Origin: Rallus limicola
Lineage: Eukaryota > Chordata > Aves > Gruiformes > Rallidae
Length of the DNA: 64,000 nt
Reading direction: 5' to 3'
Assembly: GCA_022605955.1 (NCBI GenBank)
Contig: JAKCOZ010000014.1
Coordinates: 16,870,001-16,934,000, forward strand
Under the pieces are notes generated by a model. The model saw nothing but the letters and a program-made list of their open reading frames with translations, ran no database searches and was not told the origin of the DNA. Both the position numbers and the translations under genes were made by a program. Positions 51,415 to 62,900 of the stretch are shown here, in pieces. Within the stretch, counting starts at the first letter, position 1; every line of letters starts with the position of its first letter.

Positions 51415-52572
51415 AGAATCATAGAATTGCCTAGGTTGGAAGAGACCCTTTAGATCGTTGAGTCCAACCACAGCCTAACCCTGACTAGTCCACCTCTCGA
51501 TCATGTCCTTAAGGACTTCATCTATATGCCTTTTAAATACCTCCAGAGATGGTAACTCCACCAACTATTGGAATAGGGCAGCCTATTCCAGTGTATGACA
51601 ACCCTTTCAGTAAAGAAATTGTTCCTGATGTCTAACCTAAATCTGCCCTGGTGCAATTTCATGCCATTCCCTCTCATCATCACTTGTCACTAGAGAGAAG
51701 AAACAAACTGACATCTCTGCAACTGCCTTGCAGGTAGTTGTAGAGGTAAGGTCTCCCCTCAGCCTTCTTTTCTCAAGACTAAAAAGCCCCAGCTCCCTCA
51801 GCCCTTCCTCACAGGACTTGTGCTCAAGACCCTTCATCAGTTTCATCGCCCTTCTCTGGACATGCTCCAGCACCTCAACATCTGAGGTTAGGGGCCCGAG
51901 ACTGGACACAGTATTTGAGGTGTGGCCTTACCAGAGCCGAATACAACAGAACAACCATTTCCCTACTTCTGCTGGTCACACTATTCCTGATACAAGCCAG
52001 GATGCCACTGGCCTTCTTGTCCACCTGGGCACGCTGCCAGCTCATTTTCAGCCAGCTGTCCGCTAACACCTCCAGGTCCTTCTCCTCCAGTGATCTCTCT
52101 AGCCACTCTGCCCCAAGCCTGTAGCATTACCTGGGGTTATTGTGACCAAAGTGCAGGACCTGGCACTTGGCCTTGTTGAACCCCATACAGTTGGCCTCTC
52201 TGCCCATTGATCCAGCCCATCCAGGTCCCTCTGCAGAGCCATCCTGCCTTCCAGCAGAATGACACTCCCACACAATTTGGTGTCGTCTGCAAACTTACTG
52301 AGGGAGCACTCAATCCCCTCATCCAGATCATTAATGAAGATGTTAAACAGGACTGGCCCCAGAACCGAGCCCTGGGGAGCACCACTTGTGACCTGCCACC
52401 AGATGGATTTAGCTCCATTCACCACAACTCTCTGGGCCTAGCCGTCCAGCCAGTTTTTAGCCCAGCGAAGAGCATGCCCATCTATTCCACGGGTAGCTAG
52501 TTTCTCCAGGAGGATGCTGTGGGGAACAGTGTTGAAGGCTTTACTGAAATCCAGGTAGACAACATCTACAGG
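51415..52572 (-). mobile_element. CR1 LINE, about 1.16 kb, with RT core but frameshifted
   Basis: The 3' end starts AGAATCATAGAATTGCC on the + strand. Reading the - strand from 52572, the frame begins near the GTAGATGTTGTCTACCTGGA RT block. At about 52425-52099 it gives [20 protein letters not shown] and an intact [11 protein letters not shown] catalytic box. At 52069-51875 it reads [20 protein letters not shown]. At 51909-51637 it gives [20 protein letters not shown] and, further on, [10 protein letters not shown]. These blocks sit in different frames, so frameshifts separate them and the copy is inactive. It is 5'-truncated within RT. Confidence 0.95.
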
Positions 52573-53521
52573 GCAGGGAACACCCCTCTATTAGGCAGGC
52601 ATTATGAAGCACCCTAGGACTGGACCAGCAATTTATTCTGAAGAGTGATTACCTTGGCATCATATGGGAGTCCTGTGTGCCAGAACTCAAAGGTACTGGG
52701 GCTTGCACCAGCATACTCACATGCTGAGTACAAGGCTGCCAGTGTCAAGCCATTGGTTGGGGGGTGGGGTCTGGCTCACTGCTCCCAGGTTCTGTGGGGG
52801 CAGCTGGGTTACATACACTATTATCAGTCTCCTTCAGTCTTCCAGATTTTTGATAATTCAGCAAGGAAACAGTAATTTCAGGAAAAGCTCGGGCCATACC
52901 TGCCTCCAAAATCCATGTGGAGGGTGGAGAAAGGTGAAATTCTTACATATAAACTCCTGTCATCCCTTCAACTTACTAGAATATTTGTTAAATGCTAACA
53001 TTTCACGTCAAGTGAAAACAGCAAAGGAAAATGTTTATTAGTCTCACATAATGACAGAGAAATGGTATTTAAAAGTATGGATTCAAAGGAAATAAACTCT
53101 CCTTGTTTATCATCAATGACTGCAATTATGTTGTCAAGTGATAGATGAGTGTTTTGATTTCCTCTTCCTGCTGTCTTTATACCTCCAACTTACATTGTGA
53201 GCTTGCCACTGTTTATTCATGTACGATTACTGAACCACCAAGAGTGGTTATTAATCAAGAGTATTTATTTTTCAAAGCAGTCACGCCATGAAGCCATGGA
53301 TACAGCTAAAGCTTAACCCTACATCCTCCTCCGAAGCAGTGATTTTAAAACTGCCCCAGTAGCCCAAACAAACAACAGACCCTAAGGAAGGGGGCAACAT
53401 GCTCCTGGACACACCAACACCAGAGCCTCACCCACAACCCTTAATATTCACGAATACCTGCAGAAAATTGATTAAATGTGGAAGAACTGCTTGATATCTG
53501 CATTTTGCCTCATCGTTACAG
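52573..53521. other. Intergenic sequence, nothing recognised
   Basis: No supported feature between the CR1 at 51.4-52.6 kb and the exon-like segment at 53.5 kb. Confidence 0.5.
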
Positions 53522-53633
53522 GCAGATCCAGGCACACAGTCGAATTCCCAGGGCTTATGGGAACCAATGGACATTAGTTTTGCCAGAAAATACAACAGAA
53601 GAAGAGCTGCACAACAGGTTTCCCGCCAAGATG
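53522..53633 (+). other. Exon-like segment, unidentified
   Basis: A good acceptor (CATTTTGCCTCATCGTTACAG, AG at 53520-53521) precedes a frame containing WEPMDISFARKYNRRRAAQQ. A donor-like ATG|GTAATA follows at 53634. The exon would be 112 nt. The same frame stays open far beyond, to 54106, into CR1 sequence, so openness alone says little. A second frame is also open and ends MVIK-stop. No family is recognised and no partner exon was found on this strand. Confidence 0.18.
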
Positions 53634-54003
53634 GTAATAAAGTAGAGGACACAATAAGCCTGCTTGCACTCATGGCTTTAAAAGCACTCGTGCTGTTTGC
53701 TGGGTCCCCTTATATGATTTTTAAGCATCAGAAAGCAAAAGGCTACAGGGTAGGGAAAGCACAGGCCCTTTACCATCCCAAGGACACAGAAGGGGCTGAG
53801 GGGAGCGTGCACAATTCAAGCATTATACTCCCAGAGGAGATCAAGACTTTCTGTCCCAAAACAGGAACACAATTTACAGCAGATCTCACCTGTTTCACGT
53901 TATGGCAGCGAAACAGACTGCAGCATCAGATAGGATTGCTGTTCTCTGGGATTCAGACTCCTGGTAACATGTTCAGCCCTTTCAGCTTTAATAATCTACA
54001 GGT

Positions 54004-54830
54004 AATCACAGAACGGCAGGGGTTGGAAGGGATCTTCAGAGATCATCAGGTTCAACCCTCCTGCCAAAGCAGCTCCCTAGGACAGGACACACAGATAGGC
54101 GTCTAGCTGGGTCTTGAATATCTCCAGAGAAGGAGAATCTACCACCTGGGCAGCCTGTCCCAGGGCTCTGTCACCCTCACTGTGTGAAAGTTCCTCCGCA
54201 TGTTGGTGTGGAACTTCCTGTGCTCCAACTTGCAGCCATTGCCCCTTGTCCTGTCCCCACAGACCACTGAAAAGGGGCTGGCCAATTCCCCCTGTGTCCC
54301 ACACTTGAGATATTTATAAACATTAATGAGATCCCCTCTCAGCTGCCTTTTCTCAAGGCTGAACAGCTCCAGTTCATTCAGTCTTTCCTTGTAGGGAAGA
54401 TGCTCCAGGCCCTTAACCATCTTTGTAGCCCTCCTCTGGACTCTTTCCAGGAGATCCCTGTCCTTTTTATACCAGGGAGCCCAGAACTGGACACAATTCT
54501 CCAGGTGGGGCCTGACCAGGGCAGAGTAGAGGGGGAGGATCACCTCCTTTGACCTGCTGGCCACACTCCTCCTGATGCACCCCAGGATCCCATTGGCTCT
54601 CTTAGCCACCAGGACACACTGCTGGCTCATGGCCAACCTGTCATCCACCAGGACCCCCAGGTCCTCCACAGAGCTCTTCTTCAGCAGGTCATCCCCCAGC
54701 CTGTACTGATACGAATGGTTGTTCCTTCCCAGGTGTAAGACTCTACCCTTGCTTTTGTTGAACTTCATTAGGTTTGGACACACTGCCATCCAGTTCCTGC
54801 GTGTCAGCCACTCCTCCCAGCTTTGGAATA
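54004..54830 (-). mobile_element. CR1 LINE, pol C-terminal half largely open, internal deletion
   Basis: The 3' end (AATCACAGAACGGCAGGGG) is at the left. On the - strand an open frame covers CR1 pol from [20 protein letters not shown], through [20 protein letters not shown], to the [16 protein letters not shown] region, over 200 codons without a stop. At its 5' side, about 54775-54790, a block of roughly 70-80 bp expected from related copies is absent. The sequence then resumes with GTGTCAGCCACTCC and CAGCTTTGG, a CR1 segment normally further upstream, and ends near 54830. The open frame on to 55035 is not CR1 and is fortuitous. Confidence 0.94.
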
Positions 54831-56604
54831 AAGGTTGCTTTTTGTTGCTGCTCTTGCTGCTTGGGTCTATGTTCCCTGATGGTTCAAAACTGTTGGCGCT
54901 CAGGAACAGCAACAAAATGCACTGGTACCTACCTGCAACAGAGCTCTTGGTTTGCCTTTTCAGGAAAATAAACACCCCCCTTAGCACATGGAACTGTTGG
55001 CTCATCTGAGACACAAAGACTTGGTATTTGACCAATTTTGCCCACTTTTTTTAAAAACACATTAAAAAGTACATCTGCTTGGTAAGCCACAACTGTCAGC
55101 CATGCTGAGTAAAGAATAAATACTCAGCTTCAGCACCATCAATAACATCTAAAAATACGTCAGTAATCACCTTTAGCCTTCTCTAAGAACAAACCTGTAG
55201 GTGTTGTGGGCTTAAAGCATTTGGTGTCATTACACTTCTGAACAATTTTGCTCCTTGAAATAAATTCAGCCCACCTTTCTCCTGCACAAAGTCCCTTCAT
55301 TAGTCAGAAGAGCCAAATACAGAGATGGGGACTGCGTGGAAATGTCAATACAAAACATGGTAAGCCTTCCACCTCCTGATGGAGGAACAGGTCTAACAGA
55401 GATTTATGTTCCAGCTTAGATGGCGTTACTCTGAGCTCACATCAACAGATCTTACCCATCTCACCCTGTAGATGCTCAACAGAAAAGACTTACCTTCAGG
55501 ACATCAGTCTTTACTTTAGCTATGAAAGATCTTTAGTATCCAAGCACTCTTGATAAAACAATGATGCAAAGGCTTCACCTGTACATCTCAAGAAAAATGA
55601 GACCTGTATCTACCTGAAAAAGCATAATCTGGAAAAAAAATAATCATATGGCTCACAACCTCCACACATTTCAAAAGCACAACTGCAGAGGCTACTCTGA
55701 GAGCTCTGAGGCTTCAACAGGAATTTTAAAGCTAAACAAATGTAAGGCAACATTAACTGCAGAATTCCCTAAATGACTACAGTCACTCCATGGACAAGGA
55801 AGCTTAGAAGTAAAATGATCAGATCACTGGAATTTCACTTATGCCAAAAAGGGAGTTCTTTTACCAAAGAAACAGGCTTTTGATTTTCCCTTCATGCTGA
55901 AATCTCATCTGATACAGAGTTATTTTTCAGGGTTTTTTTTAACCCCTCATTCTCTTTGAGCTGCCATTTGAGTCTTGGTGCTTTCCAAAACATACACTGA
56001 AAGCAAACCCAAAACATAACAACTCACAGGAGAGGATCCCACAGTCCTAAAATTTCTGGTTGAGAAACGAAGCAGAAGAAAGCATCTCTCTGTATGATCA
56101 TCTCTGTGACAGTCCAGGATTACCACCAATTTTACCAAAGTAAAATAAAGAAAAAAACCTCCAACACCACAGCTCCTCAAAGAATTGTGTGTCAGAATTA
56201 TCCCATAAACCAGAGCAGAAAGCAAGCTACGTGCCCTGGACACACCCTGATTTACATGTGTCCAACAGCAAATAAACTTGAAATGCTGCAACTTTTAAAA
56301 TCTCTTCTGTAACCAGGACATTGAACACCTATCAGGTGCTCAGGAAATGGCAGCAACTTGCAACATGTGACAGACCGGGCTCATGACTAGTATCACTGCC
56401 AAAACATGACACCCCACTGCGTATTTGCTACACACCTGCACTTTTTGCATCACATCTGTGTGATGTCAGCACCTGTAGAGCCCGTGGTACTGAAGGAGAA
56501 CCACGAAGGGCGTGTTGTTATTCAGTGTTCTGATACACTCATTTGAGTCACATCTTGAATTCAAGTAGATCTAGCTAAAAGGATACCCTGCAGCACAGGT
56601 ATTT
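54831..56604. other. Intergenic sequence, nothing recognised
   Basis: AT-rich unique sequence between two CR1 copies. No exon or RNA gene is supported. Confidence 0.55.
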
Positions 56605-57242
56605 AGAATCATAGAATCATGGAATTGTAGGGGTTGGAAGGGACCTCCAGAGATCATCGGGTCCAACCCCCCTGCCAAAGCAGCTCCCTAGGACATATCA
56701 CTCAGATATGTCCAGATGGGTCTTGAATATCTCCAGTGAGGGAGACTCCACCACCACCCTGGGCAGCCTGTCCCAGGGCTCTGTCACCCTCACTGTGAAA
56801 AAGTTCTTCCCCATGTTGGTGCAGAACTTCCTGTGCTCCAACTTGCAGCCATTGCCCCTTGTCCTGTCCCCACAGACCACTGAAAAGGGGCTGGCTGATT
56901 CCCCCTGCATCCCCTGCTTAAGATAATTGTAAACATTAATTAGGTCCCCCCTTAGTCTTCTCTTCTCATGGCTGAACAGTCCCAGCTCACTCAGCCTTTC
57001 CTCATAGGGAAGATGCTCCAGGCCCTTACTCATCTTCGTAGCCCTTCTTTGGACTCTTTCCAGGAGATCCCTGTCCTTTTTATACCAGGGAGCCCAGAAC
57101 TGGACACAATACTCCAGGTGGGGCCTGACCAGGGCAGAGTAGAGGGGGAGGATCACCTCCTTTGACCTGCTGGCCACACTCCTCTGGATGCACCCCAGGA
57201 TTCAATTGGCTCTCTTAGCCACCAAGGCACACTGCTGGCTCA
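56605..57242 (-). mobile_element. CR1 LINE 3' part, same subfamily as 54.0 kb copy
   Basis: It begins AGAATCATAGAATCATGG, then GTAGGGGTTGGAAGGGACC. The - strand frame from 57177 to 56698 reads [20 protein letters not shown], then the [20 protein letters not shown] block, and ends [15 protein letters not shown] before a stop. It is 5'-truncated at about 57242 in the segment encoding MSQQCALVAKxAN. Its truncation point and tail differ from the neighbouring copy, so this is an independent insertion and not a segmental duplicate. Confidence 0.95.
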
Positions 57243-58079
57243 TGAGGCACACCAGCTGACATAATCACACCTCAGTCTCCAATGACCTCTGCTGTTGTAC
57301 TACAAGCCAGTACAACATACAACCTCTTTTAAGATGGCAGGTGCTTTCCTAAAGCTATTATAAAAAAATCCGAAACATCTTCAGTGACTGAGAGACGCCA
57401 TAATGACACCACCTTTTAAACAGGATAGTATTAGTGAGGTCTTCAACAATCTCTTCTTTATTTTGGATATCGGATGCAAGTTCTTAAACTGCTGCAGGGC
57501 TTGTAAGCAAGGGCTCAGATGGCTCTGGCTGTTACTGAGGTACTTACTTCTGTATGTGAGAGGATTTAGTGTTCAAAAGATCACACTTATAAATAGGAAA
57601 TCACAAAAGATGAAAAACAAAAGGAGTGCGTTGATTCCAACTGTTATTGAAAGGTAGAGCAGAAGAAAAACAAGCGTTATCTTAAAGACAAATCCTTCAC
57701 ATTTGGCCTGTTTGCTTTGTAACAGCTCTCCTGGAACAGCCTAAGAATCCAATGGAGGCAACTGTAGGTGGGGAGATACTTCTCCAGAGAGCATGCAAGG
57801 GATCCTCTGTGAAGTTCAGAACAAGCTGTCAGCAAAGGCGACAAACAGGTGGCCGCTGCAGTCCTAGTGCTGCTTTGTTACTGAACATTTCCCTTCAGAA
57901 CACCCCCTCACCGTACACACACTGCCAGAACTCCCAAGAAACAGACAGTGGTTGGCATCATCTTCCCTCTAGAAAATTTGTTGCTTATCTGCTACATTAA
58001 ACTCAACACAACATTAAAGCAAAAGAGAAAGAGCTCTGGTGAAAACAAGGAAACAAAAGAAGCTCACAGTGCTACAGAG
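57243..58079. other. Intergenic sequence downstream of the - strand gene
   Basis: No repeat or exon is supported. A further AATAAA on the - strand lies near 57457-57462 and could be a more distal polyadenylation signal. Confidence 0.45.
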
Positions 58080-58095
58080 CAATTAATTTTCTTGT

Positions 58096-58101
58096 TTTAT
58101 T
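58096..58101 (-). terminator. Candidate distal polyadenylation signal AATAAA
   Basis: On the - strand AATAAA is followed 20-45 nt later by CTGTGAGC and then TTCTTTTGTTTCCTTG, a U/GU-rich downstream element. This is the better-looking of the two signals. Confidence 0.45.
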
Positions 58102-58379
58102 TTGGGTTAATCTTCAGAGATCCTCCCAGATGCCAAGGCAGATTTGGAAGGGTATCTGGATCTTGATTACTTTCCTCTAAAGACTAACAGTTTGGTAGCA
58201 TTCAGAAAATTAAATGAAAACATCTTCAAAAGAACAGTTTTTCATAAATGTGTAAGTTTTCACAGCCTGAGATGGACAACAGAAGATCACTGAAGACAAA
58301 ATGCTTGGTGTGCTTTACAACCTGCCATTCAGACTCACCTGCTGTTTTAAATACAGGTCTGAATTTGGCAGTGGTAAAA

Positions 58380-58385
58380 TTTATT
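58380..58385 (-). terminator. Candidate proximal polyadenylation signal AATAAA
   Basis: AATAAA lies about 130 nt after the stop codon on the - strand. The downstream region is less clearly U/GU-rich than for the distal signal. Confidence 0.35.
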
Positions 58386-58516
58386 ACCTGATCAGAATAG
58401 CAATACCTGAAGTGTTCAAGTCATTTGGCCAGACTGCAATTTATAGGTTTGCTTTTATACAGCACTGAAGAGTTCATGAAAGTAGCAAAACTGTGTTTTC
58501 AAAGACGAGAAGAACA

Positions 58517-58666
58517 TTATGTGTATGTGACAGATGGATCTGTGAACTGGAAAATCTCCTCATCATACAGGTCTTCTGGCAGTTCTTCATCTCCATCAGC
58601 AAAAAACGTAGGGAACGGAGGGTTTTTATTGCAGTCCTTGTAAGTAGGCAATTTGCTATCTCTGAC
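58517..58666 (-). CDS. Terminal coding exon of an unidentified gene (C-terminal 49 residues)
   Basis: On the - strand an excellent 3' splice site (CACCCTTCCCCCTCCTGC then TTTTTAG, AG complement at 58667-58668) is followed at once by an open frame in phase 0. The frame starts [20 protein letters not shown] and is followed by a strongly acidic tail containing [18 protein letters not shown]. It ends TDPSVTYT and a TAA stop at 58517-58519. The composition is clearly protein-like (prolines, aromatic and acidic clusters, a YDEEI tyrosine motif). The exon keeps CpGs in AT-rich surroundings, and two AATAAA signals follow in the right orientation. The acidic cytosolic-looking tail would suit the C-terminus of a membrane or adaptor protein, but I do not recognise the family and give no symbol. 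Earlier exons should lie beyond 58.7 kb, and none could be fixed within the window. It could be an alternative last exon. Confidence 0.55.
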   Translation of the reverse strand, partial: VRDSKLPTYKDCNKNPPFPTFFADGDEELPEDLYDEEIFQFTDPSVTYT

Positions 58667-59108
58667 CTAAAAAGCAGGAGGGGGAAGGGTGCAGTTAAGA
58701 AATCTTACAGAAAACTTTCAAACAGCGATACACTAGAAATTAAAGAAAGCATCTTGCATGCATAAGAGAAAAACCACCCCAGCAGCATTCACATTACACT
58801 TGTTTATCTGAAGAAATCAAGGTATAATCATCAGTTATTTTAACATCAACCCCAGCTGTTGAATTGAACATTTTGTACCTGTCATTAAAGAGGGTTTTTT
58901 AAAAAACAGCAAAACAAAACCTAAATCCTAAAGAAAATCTATCAACCTGTGTGGTAAATTTATGACTAGTGTGAGAGAATGGACACCTACTCTTATGAAT
59001 CCATTGCTCAATATTTTAAAATGTTATTAAAATAAATGTCTGTAAGCATGGCTTGTTTAAATTGTGTTTGTATCTCACAGTACTTTTCCATAGCAAGTTG
59101 TATTATGC

Positions 59109-59162
59109 AACAACCAAGACCCACTCAACAACCAAGACCCCTTCAACAACCAAGACCCACTC
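59109..59162. repeat. 18-bp minisatellite, three units
   Basis: Units AACAACCAAGACCCACTC, AACAACCAAGACCCCTTC and AACAACCAAGACCCACTC follow head to tail with two differences in the middle unit. Confidence 0.95.
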
Positions 59163-59983
59163 TTGTATTTATGATACAAACTAATTATGCCAACTAATTT
59201 GCAAAGATATGTGCCTGTGCTGTATTCAAATAGTCCCTCTGGCTACTGCAGAGCTATTCAGTGACCACAGAGTTAAGCATCTAAAATTCTTCATCCAGGA
59301 ATCCGTACCCAAGTCTGTCAAACATCAGCCTTTAAGAAAGTTCCAAGAACTGTAGTGCCACAGATAAATTACTTTCCTTTACTGACCTCTCTATGTGTGG
59401 GAAGATTTAAAATCTAGCCCCTGAAAATCCAATCTCTGAAGAAAATTAATAGCTAGAATTATCAGCAAGAAGCAGTTTGTCTGCAGTAGAACACAGAAAG
59501 CTGGCATCTCTGAAGAAAAGAGCTCCAAATTCATGAGTGGTAAAATTTTGTTTAAAATTAAATTCTTGGTTTCTATATTGTTTCTATTGTTACATATGAT
59601 CTTCCCCACCCCGAGCTGTAATTATCCCTTTCAGCCACTTTAGTCAACTGGATTAAAAAAAAAAAAAAGGAAAAAAATAGATAAGCTCTACCTCTTTTTT
59701 TTTGTTTTTTGTTCTGGGCTTTTAAAGAACTGGACACTTTTTCTTACTTGGTCAGGCAAAACCATAGGCCAACTGTGATTTATATTAGAAATTAAATAAA
59801 ACTATTTTATGCCCACTGACAGTTCTCTTCTGGCAGCACTATATTTACCAGATTCATATTAGCTATTGCTTGAGCCTTTCTCAAAGTCCATGAGGATTCC
59901 CACAAATTAAGTGCACAATATATTTGACTTCAGCTTCTGAAAAACTATGGGGGTTGGTTTGGTTTTTGTTTGTCTCTTGTTCT

Positions 59984-59998
59984 CCCCCCCCCCCCCCC
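59984..59998. repeat. C15 homopolymer (G-tract on - strand)
   Basis: Fifteen consecutive C residues are followed by ACCCCGCCC. On the - strand this is a G-rich run inside the presumed intron and is likely length-variable. Confidence 0.9.
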
Positions 59999-62900
59999 AC
60001 CCCGCCCTGAGTAAGTTCTAACAGTTTCCTAAACACTGGCATGATAAACAAAATAAAACCTTTTGCTAAGAATGAGGAAGTGAAGGGCTCAGTGTTAGGA
60101 TGGCTCCTTTGCTTATCAAGTATATCATTCCTCTTCTACCAGACACCTCCTTACGAGGAGGGTTCTCTATTCACTTGTAAACTGGCATAAAATACCTGTA
60201 AGGCCAGGCAGACAGCAGTTTACATTAGATACCTATGTGGAATAAGCCAGGCTGAGGTCCAAATCCAAAGACCTTTGCTGCAACAGTTCCAGCAGCACTG
60301 AGTTCAGGGGAAACACAACCAGGTTCCTTCAACAGTGCTGTCTGAACTGCTGAGGCTGAGAAGTCATCCCTCCCATTCAATATGTTGCTGCTGTTTCTTT
60401 GCTATATAAAAACATGTTTTAATAACTTCACCAGTTACCTATTCTTTCCCTTTTTCCCACACCAATTTCTCTCATATTCCCTAATCCTATTAGACATCAT
60501 AAGCTGCCTTTGTACACAGCAACCCTGCCCCACCGTGTGTCTACACGAGTTACAGTATTAGGAAGATTACAATAAATTTTATTTCTGATAACTTGCTCAT
60601 TTCAGATATATCTTGTTAGTATGCCTTTCATGTCTATGCTTTTGTTATTCTGCATTAGTCTCATAATGAAATTATATGTGCTGTTACATACAGGCTGCAT
60701 CATTACAAGCAGTTTTGGACCCCTGGAAAATGAAAGGAATTTAAGGGTTTGTTTTCCTCTCCCTTCCCCTTCCCCACCCCCCCATTTCTTGAAAAAAAAC
60801 CCCTTCTTATCACAGAATTTAGGAGTAAGACATCTACTCTTAACTGAAGGCAAACCCAACAGTCTAATCTTAGTCCTGCATTAGTTTATCTAAATAAATG
60901 TAAGATTTCTGTTCAGCCCTAACATTGTATTTTACATATTAATGTCAAGTGGCATTTTGCAGATAAAGCCTCTTATGAGATAAGGAGAATCCCTAAAGTA
61001 GTTTTAAGGTTCTTATGAAACATTTTCAGCAAACCATTGTGGCTTTCAGAGGTGCACAATACCCTTTCATTTTGTCCCTTCCAAACACCTCAGAAGCTTG
61101 ACAGATCCCAGAAGCACGAGCCACATCTGATGTTAAAAATATTTCTCCTGACATGCTGTTTCTTTTGATTGGTATAATTGACAGTATATTTCCCTCTTGA
61201 CTGGTGAGAACTACTGCTCTTTTTCCATCTTCTTCTCCATTCATTGCTTTAAAACACAATTTAAATTCTGTGCCTGAAGTACCCATCTCAGAGCACCGCT
61301 ACCAAACTGAATGAACATGCCTCTTTCTCCTTTCCAAGTTTCAAAAGTTGTCTGACAGATACTATTATTGCTCCTATCAAAAGGAAGAAATCCATTTTAT
61401 ATCTGAAAGTACCTATTAGCAACTTAAAACATGGTACAACTTATCTGTCTTCAAGAGAATTACTGAATGACTCCGGTTACGTTTATGAAGGGTGCAGTAT
61501 ACCAGAGGTTTCCTGTATGTATTAGTTCAGATTTCTGCACAGTAATTTCACAGTGTTATAAAGGGGTTAAACAGTATGCAGCACCAATTACACCTGTCTG
61601 TATAAGCATGTACACAGACAAGAAGCATGTGTTACCCAGCACAGCTCTTCCCGTTCTCCCAGCAACCTTCTGAGAGCATCCCTAATAAAGGAATAACTTT
61701 TAACATTCTCTGTTACTAAAGTTGAGTGAATTTAGCTCTCACCCACATGAAATCAGGCTGAGAGCCCAACTGGTTATTGCAATCCATAAAGCATTCACTG
61801 TGTAACCCAATATAACACAATCACTTGTCTTCCTCAACTACTACTGCTACTATATATTCTAGTACACTGTCGATAGATGGTACATAAAGCAGTGTGTAGA
61901 CACTACAGTATGTTCTCTGTGAAGGTTGTTTTTGTTAAGAGAAATACCAGGGGAACATGAAATTGGTACTTAGTCACTAAATTTTTAAAGCAGTCAAAAA
62001 AAGGTTTTGCAGACAAGTAATAAGCTGCACATATGTGTGTCCCAAATATTGACAGTGTAACAGGGAGTATAAACAAATACAAATTCAGAAACTTATCATC
62101 ACAAAATACTTAATATGGTCTTAAACAGGCATTAAACTTGATGGTTAAGTCACAACTCACATTTGTAGTGCAACAGGGCTTCAGGCTGTGTTAGCAACCA
62201 CAGCAAAAGAAAGCAAGCTGGTTGCTAAAGAGGAAAATGTATTTAAATATACTGAATGTAAGAAATAGCCTCCTCAGGTGTCATGCATTGCCTAGCTCAG
62301 CTTCAATGTTATTTTTGAAGCTAGACAGAAAACTGCATTCAAAAACTACATCCCTTTCTGACCAGCCTTCTTTTGCCTTAAAAAACCCACCAAACAAAAA
62401 ACCCCAGCTACACACAACTCCACCACGGGACCCAAGGCACAGGACAGGAACATGAAGGAAGTGCAGGCATCACACTATTCCTGCATGTCCTTAATTTGAG
62501 CAGTGTAGCCAGCTCAGGCATCAGCAGATAGAAACACCGACGTAGTACTGGTAAGTGCGATGAAAAAATAAGGAGGATGCAAATCACTACAGACTTGACT
62601 TAAAAAAAGAGGAAAAAAAATTAAAGCTGCAGTAGGGGAAGACTGAGAAGTAAAGTTTATTAGCCCAAGCAGACTACTTCACCAAAACAACTGTATACTT
62701 CAAGTTCAACTCCATTCTAGCATACAAACCAGCCAGTTCAGTACCTAACTTGCTAAAGAATTCCTATGGGTTACAGGTTTGCAAGTGTTTCTGTTTTTAC
62801 TTCTGACATATTCAAAGATCAGGTGCCTTAAAATTAGCACAGGTATAAAACATTATCAAGATAAACTATAACATCCTGAATTCCAGTATACCATCTTACA

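Larger units (their letters stand above)
58080..58516 (-). other. Probable 3' untranslated region of the - strand gene
   Basis: It starts after the TAA of the terminal exon and runs to just past the distal AATAAA. The sequence is AT-rich and stop-containing in all frames on this strand, with no repeat. The end is uncertain because two signals are available. Confidence 0.4.

Noticed and set aside
53567..54106. 179-codon open frame on the + strand
   Set aside because: Its last third runs antisense through a CR1 copy, so the frame as a whole is not a gene. Only its first ~110 nt is kept as an exon-like candidate.
54831..55035. Upstream extension of the CR1 open frame
   Set aside because: Sequence beyond 54830 has no CR1 similarity. 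The frame is open by chance.
58709..58732. 24-nt microexon-like segment on the - strand just upstream of the terminal exon
   Set aside because: The acceptor (TTTCTTTAATTTCTAG) and donor (CT|GTAAGA) look good. However, in the only phase compatible with the phase-0 terminal exon it contains an in-frame TGA.
61026..61286. 86-codon open frame on the - strand
   Set aside because: AT-biased codon use, no acceptor at its start, in-frame stop just upstream and no family resemblance.
61743..61797. 55-nt candidate exon on the - strand ending phase 0 at TGG|GTGAGA
   Set aside because: The frame is open, but the upstream sequence lacks a polypyrimidine tract, so the acceptor is poor.
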